A stretch of DNA of 64,000 nucleotides, taken from NCBI GenBank assembly GCA_037044905.1, contig JBAOKB010000020.1:1860001-1924000 (forward strand), read 5' to 3'. Below the pieces are notes generated by a model that worked only from the letters and a program-made list of their open reading frames with translations, was not told the origin of the DNA and searched no databases. The DNA comes from Hortaea werneckii (Eukaryota > Ascomycota > Dothideomycetes > Mycosphaerellales > Teratosphaeriaceae). Below, piece after piece: positions 1-9,158 of the stretch. Numbering within the stretch: position 1 is the stretch's first letter; every line of letters begins with the position of its first letter. Made by a program: the position numbers and the translations under genes.

Positions 1-117
1 TACAGCGTGCTGGTTAATGTGTGGAACAACACGAGTTTCCCGAACTACAAGTCCCGTCTGGGCTGGAACAACACCCAGGCCGATGACAGCAAGGCAGGCT
101 CCGGCAAAGCATCCTAA
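1..117 (+). CDS. C-terminal end of an unidentified protein (5' truncated by window)
   Basis: Reading frame 1 is open from the first base to a TAA at 115-117 and encodes 38 residues beginning YSVLVNVWNNTSF and ending GSGKAS. The tail is polar and rich in Asn, Ser and Lys, with two NNT sequons. No domain can be identified from so short a piece. I cannot tell whether it is a soluble, secreted or membrane protein. The alternative is that it is a chance open frame, but the other frames here are less protein-like and a gene end fits the following gene-free 0.9 kb. Confidence 0.4.
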   Translation, partial: YSVLVNVWNNTSFPNYKSRLGWNNTQADDSKAGSGKAS

Positions 118-1015
118 ACATCGACTTCGCCTGGTGACAGCCTTAGATTGCTGCCACCCTGGGTGGAGCGGCATGTGTCATTCCTCTACGGTCTTGTGGG
201 TGGTCCACAGCATGCCGCGTCCGAGTCGCCAATTACTCGACCGAATGTACTGGTCTCGAAGACGGAGCCATGAGTGCTAAAGAACTGCAATCGCGGTTGC
301 ACCTGGGAGCGTCGGCTGTGTACTCAAAGCCGAAGAAAGATTGGGCAAGGCTTGACGCCCATTGCCATGGGAGCTGACAGCACTGGGCTGGTCGGCTCCC
401 ATCACCACAGAAGTTCATGTGGTATTCTCAAAGTTCTAATTTAATGCACTGATACTGCGTTCCATATCATGAATAAGGTCTTTCCTGCATCGCAACTCTG
501 CGTTGTTCATATCTTGGTGATCTAGAACTTGACCTATCTTTTTCTTCCGCTCACTGATCCCGCTCTCAATTGGTTAGAATGGGTTGTGGTTAGTCTGTTG
601 AATCGTTCTCGTTTGGCTTCTATTTCAGCTCATGGGCACATCAAGATTACGATCGCAATGTCACATGCACGAGAGATTTCGAGTAGTGAAAGAAAGTAAA
701 GAGTGTACAGCCATTGCAAGTCGATGCTGTTGTCTTTTGCGAATATGAAATTTCCCTGAGAGCTACAGGCCTGCCACTACAGAAGCATCAGAATTCCAGG
801 GACAAGTTGACGAAAGTACCTAGTTAGGCAAGGAATCACACTGCCTCCGATGACGGTTCACCAAGTAAATGTATTCTTCCCAGATGCTGGATCCGCAATA
901 TATGTCTTGCCGGTCAAAAGTCGTTTCGAAGGACATCACTGAGACTACATAGTACCGCTTGCTTTTAACAACTCCTCCAGTCATCCACTTGTGAGTCTCT
1001 CGTGAATAATTCACC
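118..1015. other. Intergenic region
   Basis: No supported gene. Short open frames on both strands lack family resemblance and splice-consistent extension. The right part is presumably the promoter and leader of the zinc-cluster gene that starts at 1016. Confidence 0.5.
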
Positions 1016-2317
1016 ATGCCACGAATTCTTACAGCTTCATCGTGCCTGACCTGTCGACGCAGAAAACTCAAGTGTGTGTGTGGTCTTACGCGTTGGACTA
1101 GCACCTATCACACCCAATGCTAAGACATTATAGGCGATGAGGCACAGCCTGTCTGTAAAAGGTGCACGAGAGCTGGTCGCTACTGCGATCGCAATCACGC
1201 CATCCAATTTCGGCATCATGGTTTGACAGATGAGCACGCGAGCAATAGTCCACTGGATCTGGATCCTAAAGACGCTCTCCAAGAAGCAGAAGTTGCACGT
1301 TTGTTCCATCACTATGTCAGCAACCTCGCTTCATGGTACGATCTCAGCGATTCCGCACGACACTTTTCGAAGCATGTGCCTTATGAGGCTTTGTCGCAGC
1401 CCCTACTATTTAACGCGCTGATTGCCTTTGCCGCCATCCATCTAAGCAGGACGAAGGCACCGAGCTTGCAAGCAAGAGCAGAAAGACATCATGCTCGATG
1501 TGTCCAGCTTCTAATAGAGCTCAGTGGCGAGCAAGTCAAAGCTCTAGGCGGGATCGCTCTCGCTGCAGTATGCTTGCTGCGCTCGTATGAGATTCTTGCA
1601 GAGGACTTTGACCCGAACAGACATCTGAGTGGAGCCTATGCCTTGGCTGCTGGTCAGGGTTTGGATCTCAGCACTCCTTCCATCCTACGAGCTGGCTTCT
1701 TCAACTATCTCAGGGAGGACATTACGTTTAGCTTGATCACTCGACAGCCTCTTAAGCTCGATTCCAAGCGTCTTGATCTTGAGTACGATCCGGTGACAGA
1801 CGAGGATCAGCTGAATATGGCTACTTTGCACCTAGCTCGGATTGTAAACACCGCCTTTGGGGAACAGCTCACGGCAGACAACTCTCATGTTCTGGAATCT
1901 CACTTGGAACAATGGCACGATTCCTTGCCTGCCCATTTTCGTCCTTACCATGACTCTGTCGAGGCAAGCGGCTCCGTTTTCCCGACCATCAGAATGCTAG
2001 CGGCGTTGCATGCTTCTGTTGCCCACTATTATCTCGTGGCGAAAAGCATTGTGGCAATGCACCAAGCTCAGGAGGGAAGTGTACGAGCAGATTTGCACTG
2101 TTGGGCAGTCAGGCTCTGCGGTATCGCGTTTAGTTACGATACCCCCGCTGTCATCGTGAACTGGTTCGGCCCTGTCAGCTACTGCGGTCGGTATCTACAG
2201 GATGAAATGCTCCAGACGGATCTAGTTCGAAGATTACAGAGCTACAAGAAAGACACTGGATGGCCCGTACAGCGCTTTATTGACGACTTGAAGAAACATT
2301 GGGCCGGGGATAGTTGA
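1016..2317 (+). CDS. Zn2Cys6 fungal transcription factor, Fungal_trans_2 type
   Basis: Predicted sequence-specific nuclear regulator of 413 residues. Exons are 1016-1073 and 1134-2317; the 60 nt intron has a GTGTGT donor, a GCTAAGA-like branch site and a TAG acceptor. Splicing joins T to GC to make the third zinc cysteine, giving C10-x2-C13-x6-C20-x6-C27-x2-C30-x6-C37, a textbook binuclear zinc cluster with a basic RRRKLK between C13 and C20. The rest (about residues 60-410) resembles the Fungal_trans_2 regulatory domain, for example the EAEVARLFHHYVSNLASWYD segment. The stop lies only 48 nt from the stop of the convergent dioxygenase-like gene. Target genes cannot be told from sequence; the neighbour is a possible but unproven target. 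Confidence 0.85.
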
Positions 2318-2365
2318 TAAGTCGCTACGGATCATCTTGGAGAAAACACTGCAGGATGTTGCTGT

Positions 2366-3500
2366 CTACTCTGCTTGTCCAAAATCGTAGCTGTTGCCAA
2401 AGCCTCTGTTCATGTAACGCGTCAGCGCCTCGTCCCTGCTCACCCAGTCTACCGGTATCTGCAAATCGGTCTGGCTTTGGATATTGTCCTTGAGGTCTTC
2501 GGAAAGCTCAAGTTTCATCGGATTCCGGTACCAGGGCGCAAAGTGGACTGGGAGCTGTGTCAGTCTTGTTCAATCAACAGAGCGGCAAGGAAAACTTACT
2601 CATTGCGAGCATGACCCGCACTTCGTCGGTCGTATTTGGCATGCCGGCGTGCCAGAGCCGCAAGTCACGAATGACAATGCTGCCTTTCTCAATGACAGGC
2701 TGGTTGGGACCTCGTACCTGTCTTCGCTGCTCGAGCAGATCCTCGCGGATCCTGCCACTAGCTCTTGTCCCTTTGGCTCCCTCTTGGACTTGCAAGCCAG
2801 AAAGCTCGCCCGTGTGTGTGCTAGAAAATATCAACAGTAAGTATCTGTCTGGCGGATGGAATGGGTCGCTTATCGCCATCGACACTTACCCAAGCCAGGT
2901 TTCTGTACTGCCGTTCTCCGGAGTGAACTTGATTAGAGGCACATTGACGACCAGAGCGAATGGGTGAGAAGGATGGGCAAAGTCGGAATCAGCATGCACC
3001 GGCTGCCGCTGAGGTTGAGCACCAGCTTCCGGCGGCATGGCAGAGTTTCCACTACAGAACGTCCACTTCGGTCTTGGGCCAAGCATCCCGGTCGTGATCT
3101 GATTGGCGATCGGGTTGAGGAAGATGGAAGATTCGAAATGCTCCTGGACGGGCGGTGGGTCCTGCTGAATGTTACCGACGTTGTAGTTGTATGGCATGTC
3201 TTTGCCCTTCGCCTGCAGCGTCCGCGCGTCTTGCACCATCTTCTTGTTCAGGCGGTCGAGATGCTCATGAGGGATTACATCGGACACGACGACAAGACCG
3301 TCCTCGTGTAGACCTCTCATTGCCTTTTCGAGGTTTCGTTCGCCTAAGAATCCGGCGGATAGTTCCTTGGTTGTTGGCTTGATCGTCATTGGCAATGTGG
3401 AAGTAGATGGAGAAGAGGACATGCATCTGATGGGTACAGTCCTCATCGGAAGCTGCAATCTGGAGCGTGAGAATGCCTTCGATAGGGCCATCGTTGCCAT
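2366..3500 (-). CDS. Phytanoyl-CoA dioxygenase (PhyH) family protein
   Basis: Non-haem Fe(II)/2-oxoglutarate dioxygenase-like protein, 337 residues. Exons run 3500-2890, 2820-2600 and 2547-2366; donors are GTAAGT, acceptors CTAG and CCCAG. A His-x-Asp iron pair lies in QPVHADSDF, the distal His in IVIRDLRLWHAGMPN, and ENGSTETWLGTHTGE matches the conserved PhyH turn; the third exon opens IHFAPWYRNP, again typical. The N-terminus (MATMALSKAFSRSRLQLPMRTVPIRC) is basic and Ser-rich with no acids, so mitochondrial import is possible. The substrate is unknown; fungal members of this family act in lipid, toxin and secondary metabolism. It converges with the zinc-cluster gene at 1016. Confidence 0.85.
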
Positions 3501-4178
3501 AATGAACAGTTCTTTTTGCTCCTAGGCGGCTACTTGTGGTTATTAAAGAGATTCAGGTTGCGAAGGGATTTATGGCGGCAAAGGGGATTTTTCGAAGTTT
3601 TGAGAAATGTATGAGGGTTGAGACGACGAAAGAGGTTTTCCGTACACGACATCCTACTTATATATCCCCTTTGACTTCCTCGGTTTGCACTATTTCAATC
3701 TAAGACGGTGAACCAGCAAGCATATTTCGCAGTTTGAACCCGAGCTCGGGAAAGGAAGCCGTTTCAAGACTTCGGCGTCTGGGGTCAGTAAATCCGCCGA
3801 ACCCCGCCACCAAGACTTGAGCTCGATGAAGTCTTGGAAGAGAAACAAGCAGTCGGGCTCGTTGTCATTTGCATTGTCAATAGCCGTAAAGAGAGACCAC
3901 CTCCTTACAGTGGTATATGTGTACCGGCCACACAAAGAACGAGTAGGTACCTGAGCATTGATCCGTCCAGGTCGCTCACAGGATTCGATCTCGGCCCTGC
4001 CGCCTGACGTGAGGCTGTGCAGCAGCTCTTCAGCTCTACAGGGTCACACTGGTGGTGGCTCAAGGAATGTAAAGCTATCTTTCCATCTTCCATTCTTCCT
4101 ATATCACATCGCTCGTCCCATTGTCATCTCGAACGATTCTCTTGGAATAACGGAACATCCATCACTTGATCAGAAAAC
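3501..4178. other. Divergent intergenic/promoter region
   Basis: Lies between the divergent starts of the PhyH-like gene (3500) and the CVNH gene (4179), so it should hold both promoters. A TATATATCC-like stretch sits near 3659. No gene recognised. Confidence 0.5.
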
Positions 4179-5240
4179 ATGACTCGAAACCAACCTCAAG
4201 CCCCGCCCTACAACTACAGTCAGGGTGGCGGTTACGGATACGGCTTCCAGCAACCGCAGTACGGCGGCAACGAGACTGCTTACGGTAATTACAACACCGG
4301 CGAGGCATATGGGCAGGCGGGAAGTTGGCAGCAACCCCATTATGGCGCCGACGCATCTGGATCCGCGCAATCCTACTACGGCTCCAACGACCAAGCCTAT
4401 CAGCAGTACCCGCCTTCTTACGGTGGCTACGGTAGCGAACAGCAGCACTATCAATCGGGTCCTCCGCCTCCAGCGTATGGAGGACAGCAGTATCCTCCGC
4501 AAGATCACTCACAGTATGGCGCTCCACCTTCGTATCCTCCATACCATGCCCCAGCAGCGGACAGCGAAGTAGACGCTTTCAAGAGCCACTACGAGCAGCC
4601 ATATGGGCCCATCAATCCCTCATCCAGCCAGCCAGCAGCCGAAGGCGACCGAGGCGTTATGGGAGCGTTGGCAGGCGGCGCAGCAGGTGCTTACGGCGGT
4701 CACAAAATGAAGCACGGGTTCCTCGGAGGCATTGGTGGAGCCGTTGCAGGCTCGATGCTCGAGGACGCGTACAAGAAAAAGAGCAAGAAGGACAAGAAGG
4801 AGAAGAAGCAGAATTTTGGACGACGTAGCTCTAGTTCTAGCTCTAGCTCTTCTTCTAGCAGCTCCTCAGACAGCAGTGACGATGAGAAGAAGAAGATCAA
4901 GAAGGCTGCGGCGGGCGCTGCGATGGCTGGTAACTTCCATGCTTCGTCCCAGAATATGCATCTGGAGGGTCGCTGCATGTTGGTCGCTGAGTGTAAGGAT
5001 ACGAATGGTCATCATCGATCATCACGTCTGGACCTGAACAACTGTTTCACCAACACGAATGGGGATCTGAGGTGGGCGAGAGGCGGTAACTTTGCTCAGA
5101 CTGCTCGGCATATTAGACTGGTTGACGATGGCCGTGCGATTGAGGCGGAGCTGGGTGACGGGCGAGGTGGATGGAAGCACAATGTTGTGCGACTTGGTGA
5201 GAGAATTACGAATGATAACGGGAATCTGGCAATGTTGTAG
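4179..5240 (+). CDS. CVNH-domain protein with prion-like N-terminus and glycine zipper
   Basis: Single-exon protein of 353 residues with four clear parts. Residues 1-150 are Tyr/Gln/Gly/Pro-rich and low-complexity, like aggregation-prone RNA-binding or annexin-type tails. About 152-190 is a Gly/Ala zipper (ALAGGAAGAYGGHKMKHG, then GFLGGIGGAVAGSMLEDAY). Then follows a Lys-rich stretch and a run of 14 or so Ser with acidic SSDDEKKK. From about 255 to the end is a cyanovirin-N homology domain (FHASSQNMHLEG, LDLNNCFTN, NGDLRW, ARHIRL), a fold known in fungi to bind high-mannose glycans. No signal peptide is visible, so the lectin-like domain would be cytosolic or nuclear. It converges with the GNAT gene, 142 nt apart. 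Confidence 0.8.
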   Translation: MTRNQPQAPPYNYSQGGGYGYGFQQPQYGGNETAYGNYNTGEAYGQAGSWQQPHYGADASGSAQSYYGSNDQAYQQYPPSYGGYGSEQQHYQSGPPPPAYGGQQYPPQDHSQYGAPPSYPPYHAPAADSEVDAFKSHYEQPYGPINPSSSQPAAEGDRGVMGALAGGAAGAYGGHKMKHGFLGGIGGAVAGSMLEDAYKKKSKKDKKEKKQNFGRRSSSSSSSSSSSSSSDSSDDEKKKIKKAAAGAAMAGNFHASSQNMHLEGRCMLVAECKDTNGHHRSSRLDLNNCFTNTNGDLRWARGGNFAQTARHIRLVDDGRAIEAELGDGRGGWKHNVVRLGERITNDNGNLAML

Positions 5241-5382
5241 TTTGACGATTTATGGAGCAAAAGAAGACGAGCCGGCTGGACTCCATATCTAGCTCACAGA
5301 TTGAGATCCTTCTAATGCCACTTATGTATCAAGATAATATGATCAACGGCCTTCTCAGCATAGTCTTCCTCTCAGTCCGCTA

Positions 5383-5948
5383 CTATAAGGGCTGCACCTC
5401 TCTCAGGTCCTTGTAAAAGAACATCTCGTCCACAAGCTTACGGGTCGTAGGATGAATCCCATACTTCGGTATCACTCCAACGAGTTTGTATCCCAACTTC
5501 GGATATACGAGCTCGGCGCCCGACCCAATGACAGTATCAAGGAAGAGTACCGTCCTCCCCCGTTCTATCGCTACGGTCTCCAACTCGGCCATTGCCCGCC
5601 TCGCCACGCCCTTATACCGATGCCGCGGGCTGACGAGCATCTTCTCCACCATCCCCCGGAAAGGCCCAGTCTCCGAGAATGGCATGTCGAGGCTGACAAA
5701 CCCTGCTACTTCGCTTTGCGTCGATCGGTGAATTGTAAGATTATCTCTCGTGCGCCTTTGGTCACTTGCTCGCTTCGGTCGGACCAGTATTTGATTATTT
5801 TGGTTATGTCCAGATTTCCTTGCTCGTCGGGTAAGAAGGTTGCGAGTGTTCCGTCCTGGAGGATGCAGTCCCGATGGATTGTAGCGAGCTGGTCTACGAT
5901 GGCTTGGTGTTGGGAGGGTTGAAACCGAACGGGTGGTGGTAGGTCCAT
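5383..5948 (-). CDS. GNAT-family N-acetyltransferase, apparent 1-nt frameshift
   Basis: The start is taken at the ATG 5948 (MDLPPPVRFQPSQ); the open frame further upstream lacks an ATG. The first frame (to about 5715) gives the N-terminal GNAT part with IVDQLATIHRDCI and GAREIILQFTD. The second frame (about 5715-5383) gives EVAGFVSLDMP, the acetyl-CoA loop VSPRHRYKGVARRAM, and LDTVIGSGAELVYPKLGY, ending EVQPL. The two parts are collinear with one intact acetyltransferase but are offset by one base near 5705-5725; the 566 nt span needs one extra base. No intron restores the frame without deleting the conserved segment. It is either a recent pseudogene or an indel error in the sequence. Substrate unknown. 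Confidence 0.7.
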
Positions 5949-6595
5949 TGTTGCGTTTGATATTGGGATTTTATATGGTTGGGTAGGATTGAGAAAGGTT
6001 TGGAAATCTACGTTGTCTTCGCTGTTCAAGAGCGAGGAGCCATTGTCTTCTTTAATTGCACGTCGTATTGAGTTTGAAAGACGAGAGAATGTGCCTTACC
6101 AAGCATCGCCAGCGGTGTCCAATCTTGACCTCCGTCCGGGGTGTTTGTAGATCTGCCTTTTAGAACATTTACAGAGTCGCATTCAGTACATTGACGTCGA
6201 TATATTTGCGAAATACGTTCAAATTCCTGTCACGATACTGTACCAGCACCGCACCAGTCTGGAGCCTGCAGTGTCAGAGTTGGAACGGTTGTCAGATGTT
6301 GATCAGGGAGGCTGTGCACGCTGCGCATGTTGATCATCGTGAATGGCTCGTACGTCATTCCCAACCCGGCTGCGCTCGGAAGCTGATCGCTGCGCCCTTC
6401 CACTTCGGCCCAAACCCAAACAAAATCAAGGAAGAAAACAAGCCGTGCTCAGAGGCGCTAAGAGACGTTTCGTGGATCTTGACTTTCTATGATTGCATCA
6501 GATTTCACGGTAGTTAACGATTCACTGCCGCCCTCTATAATTTCTTTTGGAGAGAGCCAGTAGAGAGGTTCGCGCGACCTTACAGCAACTAAGCC
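5949..6595. other. Divergent intergenic region
   Basis: Space between the GNAT gene start and the App1-like gene start. I see no further gene; a CTATAATTT motif at 6534 could be a TATA-like element about 60 nt before the ATG at 6596. Confidence 0.4.
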
Positions 6596-8224
6596 ATGGC
6601 GTCCGCATCTTTCAGAAGTTTGATGCTACCAGCAACTCTCACATCACTTTGCGCCTGGGTCGCAGCAGCTCCATCACCACCCGAACCAACACCTCTAGAA
6701 GCCAGTCCTGTTGCACCCAGGCAACCTGTTATCACCCCGTCAAAGGTTGACTACCACCCTTCAAGAACAAGAGCATGGAGAGGCAGGAGAGATATCCTTG
6801 ACGATGTCGAGAATGATGTGAACTCCGTTCTTAACTTCTTGGGCTCTGACCTTCCCTCATATGTTGCGTCAGGCATCCCCCAATTCTTCGAAGGCCTGCC
6901 AACTGGTGACGATGTTCAAAGCTCGCTGGGAGTAGACGATGACCAACTTGCGGCCCAGCCGACGAACGTACTCAACATTCCCCCTTACGCGAACTGGACG
7001 GACAACGGATGGAACGTAAGATTCCATGGAAATGTTTACAAGCAGCCGAACACGACGAACGAGACCTTGAACGACTTGGCAGACAGCCTGTTCATTTACG
7101 GCAGGTCCCTAAGCGACTTGTCAGACTCTCAGCAAGCGCAGGCCCGGAACCTGACCGCAGAAATCTTCGTGGTGCAGCAGAACAACGTCGAGGTCGCACC
7201 TATCCACCTTGAACCATCTAACGGCCAGGGCTCCAGCGGTGAGCAAGGCGGTGGCGGGTCTTCTAACACGACTGGTGGTCAACAGAATGTTACTCTGCCC
7301 TACAACACTACACTAGAGGGCGATTTTGACACTTTTGTTCCCATCGACCTCGATGGCCTGACTCCCGGAAATGCGACAGATGAGATACAACGCCTCAACA
7401 CACACGTGGAAGGCGCCACGCTTGGCAACAGCACGGCGTACCTTGTCCCACCGCAGGGTATGACCGTCATCAGCGATATCGACGACATTCTACGAGTGAC
7501 CAAGATCTACCAGCCAGAGCAAGGGCTTCTCAACACCTTCGCTCGTCCCTTCGAGGCCTGGGATAACATGCCAGCCATCTACGCCAACTGGAGCGAGAGC
7601 CTACCAAACATGCACTTCCACTACCTGACTACCACCCCGGAGCAGGTGACGAGGAACTACATGCAGTTCATCTACACCACCTATCCAGGCGGCTCATTTG
7701 ACACTCGCCCGTTGAACTTCTCCGACGTCAGCGCCACCCTGCATATTAGGAAGTTCCTGCTGAACAAGATCTACGAGACGTTCCCCCAACGCAAGTTCAT
7801 CCTCGTGGCCGATACATCCAACAGCGACGTCATGACCGACTATCCGCAGATGGCCAAGCAGTTCCCCAACCAGACCCAGTGTATCTTCCTCCGGAACACG
7901 AGCGCCACCGACGACGGCGATCGGTTCCCTTACGATACCTCTGGGTTCGAAGGTCTGGATCAGAGGCAGTACATGTTCTTCCGCACGCCCGATGACCTGA
8001 TGGGTCTGGATATTGAGAATGGAGGGTGTTACAATCAGAGTGTGCCGCAGAACTTGACGTTTGGTTACCAAGGTCTGCCGGCGGGCTTGGGTGATACCGC
8101 AGAGGTGAATGGCAGTGCGGACGGTAGCAGCGGCGACGAGGACGCGGCGATCCCTGGGGCTAGCATCAGGATGAGTGGGGTTTTCGCTGCAGTATTGGGC
8201 ACCGCGGCGTGGTTGTGGCTATAG
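6596..8224 (+). CDS. Secreted App1-like phosphatidate phosphatase-domain protein, probable GPI anchor
   Basis: Single-exon protein of 542 residues. Residues 1-26 form a signal peptide (LMLPATLTSLCAWVAAAPS). The middle to C-terminal half is an App1 catalytic-type domain (DUF2183): VISDIDDILRVTKIY, then IYANWSESLPNMHFHYLTTT and FILVADTSNSDV. The canonical HAD motif of App1 is DxDxT; here the fifth position is Ile (DIDDI). Many N-x-S/T sequons and a Gly/Ser-rich insert (about 205-225) fit an extracellular glycoprotein. The tail has a Ser/Gly/Asp segment followed by a hydrophobic end (VFAAVLGTAAWLWL), as expected for a GPI signal. Yeast App1 is an actin-patch phosphatidate phosphatase; the role of secreted fungal forms is not established. 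Confidence 0.8.
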   Translation: MASASFRSLMLPATLTSLCAWVAAAPSPPEPTPLEASPVAPRQPVITPSKVDYHPSRTRAWRGRRDILDDVENDVNSVLNFLGSDLPSYVASGIPQFFEGLPTGDDVQSSLGVDDDQLAAQPTNVLNIPPYANWTDNGWNVRFHGNVYKQPNTTNETLNDLADSLFIYGRSLSDLSDSQQAQARNLTAEIFVVQQNNVEVAPIHLEPSNGQGSSGEQGGGGSSNTTGGQQNVTLPYNTTLEGDFDTFVPIDLDGLTPGNATDEIQRLNTHVEGATLGNSTAYLVPPQGMTVISDIDDILRVTKIYQPEQGLLNTFARPFEAWDNMPAIYANWSESLPNMHFHYLTTTPEQVTRNYMQFIYTTYPGGSFDTRPLNFSDVSATLHIRKFLLNKIYETFPQRKFILVADTSNSDVMTDYPQMAKQFPNQTQCIFLRNTSATDDGDRFPYDTSGFEGLDQRQYMFFRTPDDLMGLDIENGGCYNQSVPQNLTFGYQGLPAGLGDTAEVNGSADGSSGDEDAAIPGASIRMSGVFAAVLGTAAWLWL

Positions 8225-8392
8225 AGAGCGTGGGATTTGGGTCGATAGGATTGCATTTCTGTTTAGCGTCTGCGCTGAGCGCATGAATATGTATTGCGTG
8301 TAATTTTAACTGTCCAAACTGATTTTCACAAAGGTCCAACAAATGCCTCTTGAGTTTTTGGGGAAGCAGCAATGATGGCCTTGAAGGGTCAG

Positions 8393-8400
8393 TCACGTGA
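8393..8400. promoter_or_regulatory. TCACGTGA palindrome upstream of uL15 gene
   Basis: Eight-base palindrome with a CACGTG core, 122 nt before the uL15 start codon. It matches a Cbf1-type bHLH site. The same octamer occurs upstream of the other ribosomal protein gene in the window (36746-36753). Binding is inferred. Confidence 0.4.
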
Positions 8401-8521
8401 GAGATCAGCTGCCAAGACTGGTCATAGCGTATACGCTAGCCGCACACCAAGTTGAACTTTTGAATCGCAACTTCAGCGGCGAACAGTTGCGACACGGCAG
8501 AGCACAGTCAATACTAACAAC

Positions 8522-9158
8522 ATGCCTACCAGGAAGACGCAGACCCGCAAGCAGTATGTAACCACCTTTTCAGTGACGGCCTGAGTTTCGAGGATGCCAC
8601 CGAGGAACGACGGCCGCTCGCACATTGGGCCCCAGGACATGTGCTAATATCTTCTTCACAGCCGTGGCCACGTCTCGGCCGGTGGTGGTCGTGTTGGCAA
8701 GAACCGCAAGCACCCCGGTGGTCGCGGTCTTGCCGGTGGTCAGCACCACCTCCGTACCAACATGGACAAGTACCACCCCGGTTACTTCGGTAAGGTGGGT
8801 ATGCGGTACTTCCACAAGCAGCAGAACCACTTCTGGAAGCCCGTCATCAACCTTGACAAGGTATGTTTTTCTTGATGGGAATCTATGGCCTCAGGGCACT
8901 ACAATAGCGTTGAGGATGCTAACGAGAAAATTCCAGCTCTGGTCTCTCGTCCCGGCCGAGCAGCGCGAGAAGTACCTCGCCAAGGGCAACAAGACCGAGA
9001 CTGCTCCCGTCCTCGACCTGCTCCCGCTTGGCTACAGCAAGGTCCTCGGCAAGGGCCGTATCCCCTCCGTCCCTCTCATCGTCCGCGCCCGTTACTTCTC
9101 CAAGGACGCTGAGCGCAAGATCAAGGAGGCTGGCGGTGTTGTCCAGCTCACCGCTTAA
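8522..9158 (+). CDS. RPL28: 60S ribosomal protein uL15 (L27a/L28)
   Basis: Structural protein of the large cytosolic ribosomal subunit, 150 residues. Exons are 8522-8553, 8662-8860 and 8937-9158. The first exon is only 32 nt; donors are GTATGT in both introns, with GCTAAT and GCTAAC branch sites and CAG acceptors. Protein landmarks are the basic N-terminus MPTRKTQTRK, HRGHVSAGGGRVGKNRKHPG, GGQHHLRTNMDKYHPGYFGK and the end KIKEAGGVVQLTA, all diagnostic of uL15. Length equals that of fungal orthologues. A TCACGTGA element lies upstream. Confidence 0.97.

Noticed and set aside
3690..3935. Minus-strand open frame beginning MCGRYT, like the catalytic start of SRAP/HMCES proteins
   Set aside because: The first codon is TTG, not ATG, and nothing downstream resembles a SRAP domain; the motif is chance.
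5640..5800. 71 nt intron (GTCCGA..CAAAG) explaining the GNAT frame change
   Set aside because: It fits phase but removes the conserved GAREII segment of the fold and has weak splice signals.
8554..8661. Intron-encoded snoRNA in the uL15 gene
   Set aside because: No paired C (RTGATGA) and D (CTGA) boxes in correct order in either intron.
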